DNA of 32,479 bases. Source: JBJFGR01 sp051892875. GTDB taxonomy: Bacteria > Pseudomonadota > Gammaproteobacteria > Enterobacterales > Succinivibrionaceae. The stretch lies in assembly GCA_051892875.1 (NCBI GenBank), contig JBJFGR010000136.1:1-32479 (forward strand), read 5' to 3'. Of the stretch, positions 7,877-16,574 are shown piece after piece. Position 1 is the stretch's first letter; the number at the start of each line of letters is the position of its first letter. The notes beneath the pieces are model-generated. The model was not told where the DNA came from. It was given only the letters and a program-made list of their open reading frames with translations, and made no database searches. A program made the translations under genes and the position numbers.

Positions 7877-9937
7877 TTAAATTTCTTCTACATGCTTTAA
7901 ATAATCGTAGATAGCAATTTGGGAACGAAGTTTTTTGCGATTACCTCTTGGTACATAATTATTAACCTGTTCTTCATCAATTATTCTAGCTTTTGTGTTA
8001 TCTTTGAATTGAAGTTCTAATATATCTAAGATACGTTGTTTTAGAATTGGTGAAAGTATTGGAGTACCAACTTCTATACGATAATCAAGGTTTCTGGTCA
8101 TCCAATCTGCTGAGGATATAAATAATCTCGTATTACCATTGTTATAGAAGAACATAACTCTAGGGTGTTCGAGGTATCTATCAACAATACTTATAATTGA
8201 TATATTTTCACTTAATCCTTTTAATCCAGGTTTTAATGAACACATACCTCTTATAATAGCCTTTATTTTTACTCCAGCTTGGGATGCTTCATATAAACGA
8301 TTTATTAAACCTTCATCTACTAAATTATTTACTTTTAATAAAATTTCAGCTCTTTTTCCATTCTTTGAATTAGTTATTTCTTCATCAATCATTGAGTAGA
8401 TTTTTTTTCTTGAGTTGATAGGAGAAACTAACAAATGCTCAAATTTAGGAACAAGATATGGATACTGGATAAAGGTAAAAACATGTTCAACTTCATTTGC
8501 TAAATATTGATTCTTAGTAAATAAAGAAAAATCTGTGTAAATTTTTGCAGTCTTTTCATTAAAATTACCAGTACCAATATGAGCATATCTTACAGGAACA
8601 TTATCTTCCATGCGTGTAATTAAGCACAGTTTTGAGTGTATTTTAAGGGAAGGTATACCAAATGTTACATTTACTCCTGCATCCGTTAGTCTGCTTGCCC
8701 ATTGGATATTATTTTCTTCATCAAAACGAGCTTTTAACTCCACAACTACAGTTACATTTTTACCATTATTTGCGGCATCTATTAAAGAACTTATTACACG
8801 GCTATTTGAAGCAACGCGATAAATATTTATTTTTATAGCTGTAACTGCTGGGTCGTATGATGCCTGACGTAGTAATTCAGTAAAATAACTAAATGAATGA
8901 TAAGGGTAATATAGGAGAATATCATTATGGGCTATAGCATTAAACATATTAGTTGATTCGTCAAAACTCTTTGAATTTAATGCTGGTAACTTTTCATTTT
9001 CTAAGGACTCTTTTCCAACATTTGGGAAACCTATAAAGTCTTTAAAATTATGGTATCTACCACCTTCCATTGCTGTTTCAATATCTTCCATGTTTAATTT
9101 CTTTAACATGAATTTAACCATAGACTTAGGCATGGTTTCATCATAAGCAAAACGAACAGGAAGTGCAGTTAGGCGTTGTTTTAAACTCTTTGACATGTTT
9201 TCAACAAAAGAGCGGTCTAATTGTGATGATAAGTCATACTCTGCGTCGCGATTCATTTTTACAGAATAAGCTTCTATTTCATCATAATCAAATAATCCTT
9301 TAAATATTGAATCAAGCCCAATTCTAATGACATTATCAAGAATCATTAATATCTTATCTTTTTTATTATCAGAAGGTATTTGAATGAATCTTGGTACATT
9401 ATCTGTAGGTATTTCTATAAGAGCATACTTTTCCTTTTTATTTTTTTTACACATTCTTATAGCTAAATAAGTATATTTATCTTTTAAGAATGAAATAAGA
9501 TCTATTTGGTCTGTAAGAATAACAGGACTGATATGTTTTAATACATTGTTTTGGAAATATGAATGAACCCAAGCTTTTTGATTTTCAGAAATTTCGTTTT
9601 CTTCTAATAAATAGATATTTTGTTTAGCAAGTTCTTTTAAAAGTTCAGAGTAAGTTTTATCAAAAATCTTACTCAATTCTTTTACTTTATGTAGAGCTTT
9701 TTTTAATAATTCTTTGGCACCTGAATTTTCTCGATTTTCTTCATCAATCATTACTTGACGCTTTATTTCAGCAATTTTTACTTTAAAAAATTCATCCTGA
9801 TTATTAGAATAAATGCCTAAAAATCTAACTCTTTCGATTAATGGAACTGTTGGGTCCATTGCTTCTTGTAAAACACGTTGATTAAAAGATAACCAACTTA
9901 ATTCTTTATGTACCCAGTTTCTTTGAGTTATATTCAT
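7877..9937 (-). CDS. ppk1: Polyphosphate kinase 1
   Basis: Ppk1 reversibly makes inorganic polyphosphate from ATP. The 686 residues match the family length and all landmarks: WVHKELSWLSFNQRVLQEA at the N-terminus, the phospholipase-D-like catalytic domains with IKINIYRVASNSRVI, VELKARFDEENN, the autophosphorylated histidine in LKIHSKLCLI (His434, equivalent to E. coli His435), and the second catalytic histidine in LEHPRVMFF (His591, equivalent to His592). FISSADWMTRNLD and RIEV complete the C-terminal domain. The frame opens at TTG 9943, but AGAGG upstream suits ATG 9937. It follows the sseB-like gene by 101 bp on the same strand and ends at a hairpin terminator. No exopolyphosphatase gene is adjacent. 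Confidence 0.95.
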   Translation of the reverse strand: MNITQRNWVHKELSWLSFNQRVLQEAMDPTVPLIERVRFLGIYSNNQDEFFKVKIAEIKRQVMIDEENRENSGAKELLKKALHKVKELSKIFDKTYSELLKELAKQNIYLLEENEISENQKAWVHSYFQNNVLKHISPVILTDQIDLISFLKDKYTYLAIRMCKKNKKEKYALIEIPTDNVPRFIQIPSDNKKDKILMILDNVIRIGLDSIFKGLFDYDEIEAYSVKMNRDAEYDLSSQLDRSFVENMSKSLKQRLTALPVRFAYDETMPKSMVKFMLKKLNMEDIETAMEGGRYHNFKDFIGFPNVGKESLENEKLPALNSKSFDESTNMFNAIAHNDILLYYPYHSFSYFTELLRQASYDPAVTAIKINIYRVASNSRVISSLIDAANNGKNVTVVVELKARFDEENNIQWASRLTDAGVNVTFGIPSLKIHSKLCLITRMEDNVPVRYAHIGTGNFNEKTAKIYTDFSLFTKNQYLANEVEHVFTFIQYPYLVPKFEHLLVSPINSRKKIYSMIDEEITNSKNGKRAEILLKVNNLVDEGLINRLYEASQAGVKIKAIIRGMCSLKPGLKGLSENISIISIVDRYLEHPRVMFFYNNGNTRLFISSADWMTRNLDYRIEVGTPILSPILKQRILDILELQFKDNTKARIIDEEQVNNYVPRGNRKKLRSQIAIYDYLKHVEEI

Positions 9938-10038
9938 AAACAAACCTCTTTTGCAGACTCTTATAAATCTTAAACTATTTTATAGGTTGCTTGTTAAAAA
10001 TAATAAGACAATAATGTAAAATCAATGTTAAATAACAA

Positions 10039-10917
10039 TTATTTATTTCTTATTCTATCTAAAAAACTCTTTTTGTAAATAGGTTTGCATCCTTTAATAG
10101 CTGATATTATGAAAGAGCTATTACTTTTATACTTTAAAAAGTCCATAGGTATATTTTTTACATATGGGTATACCAGTTGGGCAATGTCAGTAAATAAGTG
10201 ATCAACATCATCGTCATGGCTATCAATTATTAGTAGATAGCTCTTATTATTGTCTTGAGGTGCTGAAGGTCTTATCATTAGTCTTAAATAAGCTTTTTCA
10301 ACGCAGTGGTGTTGTTTTAATGCTTGTTTAATTGTTTGTAATGCTTCTTTTGGAAAATTGTTTATATCACCAATTAATACCTTTTCATTTTGAGAAACGG
10401 TATAATTTTTTGCTTTTTGAACAGGGTTTTTTAAAGCAATATTGTAGATATTTTTTAAAATTTCTTTTGGTAACAGAAGTGATTGTCCAAAGGGATTAAT
10501 AACAACACCTTTAATGTCTTCTGATTCCAGTATTGATTTTGTAACAGTTAAAAAACTTTGTTTAATTGAACCTGATGGATTAGGTTTTAGTTTTTTATAT
10601 TCAGCATTATTTGTAAATAAAGGACAATAGTGTTCGTTATTTTGATTAGTAAGTAGAGCGAAAAAAATTTGGGTTTCTTTATCTATGGAAAGTATTTTAT
10701 TATCAACTTTTGTAAGAGTTCCGTTAATATTTATAGGAATTATCAATGAAGAATTTAATAGAGATTCTATTAAAAACTGTTTATTAATTTCTGTTTGAGA
10801 TTCTTCGTAATTTTTTATAGCTGTTTCTAATGCTGAGTTGTCAATAACTTCATCTGGTTTGAATTTATATTCTTGTTCTTGTTTCTGTTTTGAATTAACA
10901 TTTTCCGAGGTTGTCAT
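10039..10917 (-). CDS. sseB: SseB family protein
   Basis: The 292-residue product resembles SseB (enhanced serine sensitivity) proteins. The N-terminal domain starts with an ALETAIKNY... helix and a short FLIESLLNSSLIIPI segment, and INPFGQSLLLPKEIL sits in the middle. The C-terminal domain (about 185-290) includes KAYLRLMIRPS, then SYLLIIDSHDDD. No signal peptide or membrane segment is visible, so it should be cytoplasmic. GGAG precedes the ATG. The biochemical role of SseB is unresolved. It lies between a lipoprotein gene and ppk1 on the same strand, and identification rests on overall pattern rather than a catalytic motif. Confidence 0.7.
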   Translation of the reverse strand: MTTSENVNSKQKQEQEYKFKPDEVIDNSALETAIKNYEESQTEINKQFLIESLLNSSLIIPININGTLTKVDNKILSIDKETQIFFALLTNQNNEHYCPLFTNNAEYKKLKPNPSGSIKQSFLTVTKSILESEDIKGVVINPFGQSLLLPKEILKNIYNIALKNPVQKAKNYTVSQNEKVLIGDINNFPKEALQTIKQALKQHHCVEKAYLRLMIRPSAPQDNNKSYLLIIDSHDDDVDHLFTDIAQLVYPYVKNIPMDFLKYKSNSSFIISAIKGCKPIYKKSFLDRIRNK

Positions 10918-10970
10918 AATACACTCCGCATTTTGTATTGAATATTTTGAATTAAGAATAAGAAGTTGAT

Positions 10971-11879
10971 TTACATATTCATAATAGTTTTTTGATAGCT
11001 TTCTTCTAAATTTTTATGGTTATTTCTATATTCTTTATAAGATGTTTTTTCTAAAGAGTTTAAAGCATCAACTAAACCATTTTTTGCTGCATATTCAACC
11101 ATTTTATAACCTGAATATTTTATATCTTCTTCATTTTTTTTAAATAAAAATTTTCCTAATTCATAAAGATTTATATTTGTATTTTTTATAATCATTGCAC
11201 TAATTCGTGTCCAATGATTTGAAGAGGCGTAATCTTTGTGTTTCATGAAATAATATATTATTTCATGAATAGTGTTGATTTCATGGGGAACAGCATTTTT
11301 TAAATCCTGTAGAGTTTTTTGAATATCTTGTAATGACATAGTATCCATAGTCATTTGTATAAAAGCTGGTGAAAACTTATTAAATTTATAATTGTTTGTT
11401 TTTGGGGTAGCTGTGGATGAGTTAAGAGTATTATTAAATAATTCGGATGTTGAAGGTTTTTTTTCTGTAGCATTGATTTTTTTAGCGAATTCAATGAAAT
11501 TGTTGGAGTTTTCTACAAAAGATGACAGCTTGGCAATACATAAATTGTACGGTATAGAGAAACTAAATTGTTGAAAGTAAAGATAGTAAGGGGAATCAAT
11601 TGGAGCATTTAGCGTTGATAAATAAAGATTTAATAATCTTTCAGAACCTTTATAATGACCAAGAGAACATGATTTAGCTGCTTCATTAAATAAATAATTC
11701 AAGTGTTCATTATTTTCATAGAATGAATTATTTTTTTCTTGAAATTTTTGGAGTTTAACTTTAGAAAAGCTTTTGATGTGTTTTCTAGGTGTGCTACAAC
11801 CAAGAATACTGAGAGTTACAGAAATAACCAAAAAAAATATAAAACAATTTTTAAAACAAACTATGAGTTTTTTTGTCAT
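10971..11879 (-). CDS. Hypothetical lipoprotein
   Basis: The 302 residues begin with a basic N-terminus, a hydrophobic stretch and a lipobox (VTLSILGC, Cys28), so the protein should be lipidated and anchored in the outer or inner membrane facing the periplasm. The mature part is helical, with Asn/Lys-rich stretches and aromatic residues spaced as in TPR or Sel1-like helical repeats. For example, GYKMVEYAAKNGLVDALN is reminiscent of Sel1-like pairs, but I cannot confirm the fold. It follows bamE by 36 bp on the same strand, suggesting co-transcription and a possible envelope role. The ribosome binding site is weak. Confidence 0.7.
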   Translation of the reverse strand: MTKKLIVCFKNCFIFFLVISVTLSILGCSTPRKHIKSFSKVKLQKFQEKNNSFYENNEHLNYLFNEAAKSCSLGHYKGSERLLNLYLSTLNAPIDSPYYLYFQQFSFSIPYNLCIAKLSSFVENSNNFIEFAKKINATEKKPSTSELFNNTLNSSTATPKTNNYKFNKFSPAFIQMTMDTMSLQDIQKTLQDLKNAVPHEINTIHEIIYYFMKHKDYASSNHWTRISAMIIKNTNINLYELGKFLFKKNEEDIKYSGYKMVEYAAKNGLVDALNSLEKTSYKEYRNNHKNLEESYQKTIMNM

Positions 11880-11915
11880 GGATACAAATTTCTTTTTCGG
11901 TAACTCTTCTAAATT

Positions 11916-12272
11916 CTATAAAGGAATATTAAATTCTGCAGGTTTTTCAAAATCACCCATAATATCTAGCAATTGTTTCTTGTTCTTATCAAATACCAAT
12001 ACTAAAGTTTTGAAATTAGGATCTGACCAACCTTCGCGCTTAAAATGAATATAATACCATTTTGAGTGATCCATTGGATCTGTAAGCATAGGTGTACCCA
12101 TTATAAATTTAACTTGTTCAATAGTCATTCCTACGCGTAATTGATTTATAGCTTTCTGCTCCACAAAGTTACCTTGATGTAAATCAGGTCTGTAAGCACA
12201 ACCATTGAATGCAGTTAAACAAAAAATTAGTAACGCGGTTGTAAAAGAGGTTGATATTAGTTTTTCAAGCAT
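11916..12272 (-). CDS. bamE: Outer membrane protein assembly factor BamE
   Basis: BamE (SmpA) is a small lipoprotein of the BAM complex that inserts beta-barrel proteins into the outer membrane. The 118 residues have a signal peptide with lipidation Cys25 (FNGC, a slightly atypical lipobox). The BamE signature YRPDLHQGNFVEQ follows, then LRVGMTIEQVKFIMGTPML, TDPMDHSKWYYIHF and LVLVFDKNKKQLLDI. These are the conserved blocks of the fold. It is divergent from grpE and leads a minus-strand cluster with a lipoprotein gene, sseB and ppk1. Confidence 0.93.
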   Translation of the reverse strand: MLEKLISTSFTTALLIFCLTAFNGCAYRPDLHQGNFVEQKAINQLRVGMTIEQVKFIMGTPMLTDPMDHSKWYYIHFKREGWSDPNFKTLVLVFDKNKKQLLDIMGDFEKPAEFNIPL

Positions 12273-12401
12273 ATCTTATCTTCTCTATATGATTTAGAGT
12301 AAAACTTATTATTCACACTTTATTTTATTAAGCTTTAGTGATTTTAACTCAAAAGAATGTTTTGTACAAGAATTGATACTTTAAAAAAAACTCAAAAAAA
12401 A

Positions 12402-12430
12402 CTTGAATTATAAAAATTTGACCTCATATA
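12402..12430 (+). promoter_or_regulatory. Sigma32-like heat-shock promoter of grpE
   Basis: CTTGAA (12402-12407) is followed after 14 bases by CCTCATATA (12422-12430). This fits the sigma32 pattern of a CTTGAAA-type -35 and a CCCCATnT-type -10. It lies 38 bp upstream of the grpE start. The same arrangement recurs before dnaK. Confidence 0.75.
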
Positions 12431-12468
12431 TAGGAGTGTAAAAGTAGAATTTGTTAGGAGAAACATTC

Positions 12469-13098
12469 ATGAGTAACGAAAACGAAAATATGCAGGGAAC
12501 AGATATTGAATCTGTGAATTTAGAAAATCAGGAATCTGAATCTATTCAAGAAAAAAAGGAAAATGCTACTGAGGATTCTTCAAAAGTTTTAAAAGAACTG
12601 GAACAGATGACTTTAAAAGTTAAACAACTTGAAGATGAAATGAATAAAGCTAAGGAAGATTATCTAAGAGGACAAGCTGAAATTCAGAACATGCGTCGTC
12701 GTTGTGAACAAGAAGTAGATAAAGCAAAGAAATATGCAATTGATCGTTTTGTAAAAGATTTGTTGCCTTCAATAGATCCTATTGAAAAAGCATTGCAATT
12801 TGCAGATCGTGAAAATGAAGCTTGTAAAAACTTGGTACAAGGTGTTGAATCTACATTTTCATTAATAGTTAAAGCTCTAAGTAATAATGGTGTTGAAGTA
12901 ATAGATCCTTCTAATAATGAAATGTTTGATCCTGTTGTTCATCAAGCAATTCAGCATCTTGAAAACCCAGAAGTTCCTGCTAATCATGTTATGACAGTGA
13001 TTCAAAAGGGGTATCAATTGAGTGGTCGAGTTATTCGTCCTGCTTTGGTTATTGTTTCTAAAGGTAGTGCTGAACAAGTTGTTGATGCATCAGTTTGA
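12469..13098 (+). CDS. grpE: Nucleotide exchange factor GrpE
   Basis: GrpE releases ADP from DnaK in the Hsp70 cycle. The 209 residues have an acidic disordered N-terminus (1-45), a long dimerising coiled coil (about 45-110) with the family segment YLRGQAEIQNMRRRCEQEVD, then FVKDLLPSIDPIEKAL. The C-terminal beta domain includes MFDPVVHQAIQ and VIQKGYQLSGRVIRPALVIV. The frame opens at TTG 12451, but AGGAG placed before ATG 12469 fixes the start there. It is divergent from bamE and under a sigma32-like promoter. Confidence 0.95.
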   Translation: MSNENENMQGTDIESVNLENQESESIQEKKENATEDSSKVLKELEQMTLKVKQLEDEMNKAKEDYLRGQAEIQNMRRRCEQEVDKAKKYAIDRFVKDLLPSIDPIEKALQFADRENEACKNLVQGVESTFSLIVKALSNNGVEVIDPSNNEMFDPVVHQAIQHLENPEVPANHVMTVIQKGYQLSGRVIRPALVIVSKGSAEQVVDASV

Positions 13099-13126
13099 AA
13101 TAAATTAAAAAAAATTTTAAAAAAAA

Positions 13127-13155
13127 CTTGAAATAAGTAAATTTGACCTTATTTA
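13127..13155 (+). promoter_or_regulatory. Sigma32-like heat-shock promoter of dnaK
   Basis: CTTGAAA (13127-13133), a 13-base spacer, then CCTTATTTA (13147-13155) match the sigma32 pattern. The context TTTGACCT is shared with the grpE promoter. It lies in the 142-bp grpE-dnaK gap, so dnaK can be induced independently of grpE. Confidence 0.75.
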
Positions 13156-13240
13156 GAAAGTAGAGAAGAAAAAATCTAGTTTTGTGGAAGAAAAAAGAAT
13201 TAAAACTAGATATAAATTAAAGAATTTTTTGGAGAAGAAT

Positions 13241-15145
13241 ATGGGTAAGATTATTGGTATTGACTTAGGTACAACAAATTCATGCGTAGCTGTACTAGAA
13301 AATGGTCAAGCAAGAGTATTAGAAAACGCTGAAGGTCATCGTACAACACCTTCAATTATAGGTTATAGTAATGATGGTGAAATTTTAGTTGGTGATGTTG
13401 CTAAACGTCAGGCAGTTACAAATCCTCAAAATACTTTATATGCAATCAAGCGTTTAATTGGTCGTCGTTATGAAGATCATGAAGTACAACGTGATATTTC
13501 AATCATGCCTTACAAGATTATTAAGGCTGAAAATGGCGATGCTTGGGTTGAAGTAAAGAGTAAGAAGATGGCACCTCCTCAGGTTTCTGCAGAAGTGTTA
13601 AAGAAGATGAAGAAAACTGCTGAAGATATCTTGGGTGAAAAGATAACTGAAGCTGTAATTACAGTTCCTGCTTACTTTAATGATCAACAACGTCAAGCTA
13701 CTAAAGATGCTGGCCGTATTGCTGGTTTAGATGTAAAGCGTATTATTAATGAACCAACAGCAGCTGCGATGGCTTATGGTGAAGATAAAGTTAAAGGTGA
13801 AAAGAAGATTGCTGTATACGATTTAGGTGGTGGTACATTTGATATTTCAATCATCGATATTGATGAAGTTGATGGTGAAAAGACATTTGAAGTATTGTCA
13901 ACTAACGGTGATACTCACTTAGGTGGTGAAGATTTTGATAATGTTTTGATTAATTACTTAATCGCTGAATTTAAGAATGAACAAGGCGTTGATTTAAGTA
14001 AAGATGTGTTAGCTTTACAGAGATTAAAGGAAGCTGCTGAAAAGGCTAAGATTGAATTATCTTCTGCAAGTCAGAGTGAAATTAACTTGCCATATATTAC
14101 AGCTGATGCTACAGGTCCTAAGCACATGAATATTAAGTTAACTCGTGCAAAGTTGGAATCACTTGTAGAAGATTTAGTTCAAAAGTCTTTAATCCCTGTT
14201 GAAACTGCTTTAAATGATGCTGGTTTATCCAAGGGTGATATTGATGAAGTATTATTGGTTGGTGGTCAGACACGTATGCCTTTAGTACAGAGAGTTGTTG
14301 CTGAATTCTTTGGTAAGGAACCTCGTAAAGATGTTAACCCTGATGAAGCTGTTGCAGTAGGTGCGGCAATTCAAGGTGCTGTTTTATCTGGTGATAAGAA
14401 TGATGTTTTGTTACTTGATGTAACTCCACTATCATTAGGTATTGAAACAATGGGTGGTGTGATGACTACTTTAATCGAAAAGAATACAACCATCCCTACA
14501 AAGAAGAGTCAAGTTTTCTCAACTGCTGAAGATAACCAACCAGCTGTAACAATTAGAGTATTACAGGGTGAACGTAAGCGTGCTAGTGACAACAAGTTAT
14601 TAGGTAACTTCGATTTAACAGGAATTGAACCTGCACCACGTGGTGTACCTCAAATTGAAGTATCGTTTGATATCGATGCTGATGGTTGTATTCATGTAAG
14701 TGCTAAGGATAAGAAGACTGGTAAGGAACAGAATATTACAATTCAATCTTCATCAGGTCTATCAGAAGAAGAAATTCAGAAGATGGTAAGAGAAGCTGAA
14801 GAACATTCTGCTGAAGATAAGAAGTTTGAAGAATTAATTTCTGCTCGTAACCGTGGTGATGCGACTGTTCACGCTGTTAAGAAGCAATTGTCTGAAGCAG
14901 GAGATAAAGTTCCAGCAGACTTAAAGAGCAAGATTGATGGTGCTGTAAGTGATCTAGAATCTGCAGTTCGTGGTGATAGCAAAGATGCTATCGAAGCAGC
15001 TGAAAAGAAGTTGATGGAAATTTGCGGTGCTTTAGGTCAATACACTCAAGGTGGTTCACAAGCTCAACCACAACAAGAAGCTCCAAAGAATGATGGTTCA
15101 ACAATGGACGCTGAATTTGAAGAAGTTAAGGATGATAAGAAGTAA
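13241..15145 (+). CDS. dnaK: Molecular chaperone DnaK (Hsp70)
   Basis: DnaK is the ATP-driven Hsp70 that binds unfolded segments with DnaJ and GrpE. The 634 residues begin MGKIIGIDLGTTNSCVAV, the phosphate-binding loop. VPAYFNDQQRQATKDAGRIA, NEPTAAAMAYG, VYDLGGGTFDISI and LLVGGQTRMP are the other nucleotide-binding blocks. DVTPLSLGIET marks the linker and substrate domain, and the C-terminus ends in the acidic EFEEVKDDKK, like the usual EEVKDKK. The frame is open from GTG 13184, but GGAG directly before ATG 13241 and the family N-terminus fix the start. It has its own sigma32-like promoter and is followed by a strong hairpin before dnaJ. Confidence 0.98.
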   Translation: MGKIIGIDLGTTNSCVAVLENGQARVLENAEGHRTTPSIIGYSNDGEILVGDVAKRQAVTNPQNTLYAIKRLIGRRYEDHEVQRDISIMPYKIIKAENGDAWVEVKSKKMAPPQVSAEVLKKMKKTAEDILGEKITEAVITVPAYFNDQQRQATKDAGRIAGLDVKRIINEPTAAAMAYGEDKVKGEKKIAVYDLGGGTFDISIIDIDEVDGEKTFEVLSTNGDTHLGGEDFDNVLINYLIAEFKNEQGVDLSKDVLALQRLKEAAEKAKIELSSASQSEINLPYITADATGPKHMNIKLTRAKLESLVEDLVQKSLIPVETALNDAGLSKGDIDEVLLVGGQTRMPLVQRVVAEFFGKEPRKDVNPDEAVAVGAAIQGAVLSGDKNDVLLLDVTPLSLGIETMGGVMTTLIEKNTTIPTKKSQVFSTAEDNQPAVTIRVLQGERKRASDNKLLGNFDLTGIEPAPRGVPQIEVSFDIDADGCIHVSAKDKKTGKEQNITIQSSSGLSEEEIQKMVREAEEHSAEDKKFEELISARNRGDATVHAVKKQLSEAGDKVPADLKSKIDGAVSDLESAVRGDSKDAIEAAEKKLMEICGALGQYTQGGSQAQPQQEAPKNDGSTMDAEFEEVKDDKK

Positions 15146-15171
15146 TCATACTTAATAACTACAAAGAGTGT

Positions 15172-15205
15172 ATAACGGATGCTGCTAAATAGCGGTATCC
15201 GTTAT
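15172..15205 (+). promoter_or_regulatory. 15-bp hairpin between dnaK and dnaJ
   Basis: ATAACGGATGCTGCT pairs with AGCGGTATCCGTTAT (15 bp, including two G-U pairs) around an AAAT tetraloop. No U-tract follows (GTTATAAAATAT), so it is not a standard terminator. It may be a processing or stability element that sets the dnaK to dnaJ ratio, or a leaky terminator. Confidence 0.6.
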
Positions 15206-15240
15206 GTTATAAAATATCAATAAAGGTTTGGTTATACTTT

Positions 15241-16401
15241 ATGGCAAAACGAGATTATTACGAAGTACTTGGTGTAGAAAAGAACGCAGACGATCAGACA
15301 ATTAAAAAAGCTTTTAAACGCATGGCGATGAAGTATCATCCAGATCGTAACAAAGAACCAGGTGCAGAAGAAAAATTTAAAGAAATTAATGAAGCTTATG
15401 CAGTCTTGAGTGATTCTCAAAAGCGTGCAGCATATGATCAGTACGGTTTTGCAGGTGTTGATCCAAATCAAGGAGGCGGTGGCTTCGGAGGCGGTTTTGG
15501 TGGTGGCTTCGGCGGAGCAGACTTTGGCGATATTTTTGGGGACATGTTTGGCGATATGTTCGGAGGTAGATCTCGATCTTCACGTAGAGAACAACGAGGC
15601 GAAGACCTTGAACAAGTTGTCAATTTAACTTTAGAAGAAGCTGTTAAGGGTGTTAAGAAAGTTGTTAAAGTTGATACTTATATACCTTGTGAAGACTGTA
15701 AAGGAACAGGATCAAAAGATGGTAAAGCTGGAACAAAAACTTGTGCTCACTGTCATGGGGCAGGTGTTGTTCAAATGCGTTCAGGTTTCTTTGCAGTACA
15801 GCAGGAATGTCCAAAATGTCATGGCTCTGGTCAAGTAGTAGAAAATCCTTGTCCAAAGTGTGGCGGAGAAGGTCGTACCCGAGGAACAGTGGCTGTTGAT
15901 GTTACTATACCTGCTGGAGTTAATACTGGTAATAGATTACGTGTACCTGGTAAGGGTGTTGCTGGAAGAAATGGTGCTCTAGCTGGTGATTTGTATATTG
16001 TTATCAATGTTAAACCACATGATATATTTGAAAGAGATGGTATAAACTTACATGTAGAAGTACCAATAAGTTTTACGACAGCGGCTTTAGGTGGAAAAGT
16101 TGAAGTTCCTACACTAGAAGGAAAAATTAATTTAACTATCCAGGAAGGTATTCAGACAGGCGCTGTATTAAGAGTACCTAATAAAGGTGTTAAGCAAATT
16201 GGTAGTTCAATGATTGGTAATTTATATTGTCATATTGTTGTTGAAACTCCAATTAAGTTAACAGAAAAACAAAAGGATATTCTTAGAGAGTTTGAAAAAT
16301 CAATTACTGGTGATTCTTCAAACAATGGTTCAGCACATCAACCTAAGTCTCAATCATTTGTTGATCGTATTAAAAGTTTTTTCAATGATTTAAAAGGTTA
16401 G
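15241..16401 (+). CDS. dnaJ: Molecular chaperone DnaJ (Hsp40)
   Basis: DnaJ delivers substrates to DnaK and stimulates its ATPase. The 386 residues contain the J domain (about 4-70) with His33-Pro34-Asp35, and a Gly/Phe-rich linker (about 75-115) with repeated GGGF units. The zinc domain has four CxxCxGxG-type repeats (CEDCKGTG, CAHCHGAG, CPKCHGSG, CPKCGGEG), and the C-terminal substrate and dimerisation domains follow. All key residues are present. It follows dnaK by 95 bp containing a strong hairpin and is probably mainly co-transcribed from the dnaK heat-shock promoter. Confidence 0.97.
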   Translation: MAKRDYYEVLGVEKNADDQTIKKAFKRMAMKYHPDRNKEPGAEEKFKEINEAYAVLSDSQKRAAYDQYGFAGVDPNQGGGGFGGGFGGGFGGADFGDIFGDMFGDMFGGRSRSSRREQRGEDLEQVVNLTLEEAVKGVKKVVKVDTYIPCEDCKGTGSKDGKAGTKTCAHCHGAGVVQMRSGFFAVQQECPKCHGSGQVVENPCPKCGGEGRTRGTVAVDVTIPAGVNTGNRLRVPGKGVAGRNGALAGDLYIVINVKPHDIFERDGINLHVEVPISFTTAALGGKVEVPTLEGKINLTIQEGIQTGAVLRVPNKGVKQIGSSMIGNLYCHIVVETPIKLTEKQKDILREFEKSITGDSSNNGSAHQPKSQSFVDRIKSFFNDLKG

Positions 16402-16449
16402 TAACACTTTTAGATATACATATGTGCAAATATTCTATAAATGTGTTAG

Positions 16450-16455
16450 TATAAT
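16450..16455 (+). promoter_or_regulatory. -10 element of the greA leader promoter
   Basis: A perfect TATAAT sits 15-20 bp before a terminator hairpin and about 120 bp before greA. The -35 region (around TGCAAATA) is poor. Transcripts starting here would read almost at once into the terminator at 16477-16512. Confidence 0.5.
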
Positions 16456-16476
16456 AGAACATCTTATAGATTAATT

Positions 16477-16512
16477 GAGGTTTTGCTAGAAATAGCAAAG
16501 CTTCATTTTTTT
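16477..16512 (+). terminator. Strong intrinsic terminator in the greA leader / after dnaJ
   Basis: GAGGTTTTGCTA and TAGCAAAGCTTC form a 12-bp stem (two G-U) closed by a GAAA tetraloop, followed by ATTTTTTT. It ends dnaJ transcripts, and because a TATAAT lies upstream it would also terminate short greA leader RNAs. Confidence 0.85.
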
Positions 16513-16574
16513 ATACTCTTTAAGAGTAGTAATGTAACAATTATTAATTAATGTAAAAAAGGAAAGGTGGTAAA

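Noticed and set aside
15232..15856. Several open frames of 60-80 codons on both strands inside dnaJ
   Set aside because: They are shadows of the J domain and Gly/Phe and zinc-repeat coding sequence; dnaJ itself is complete and intact in its own frame.
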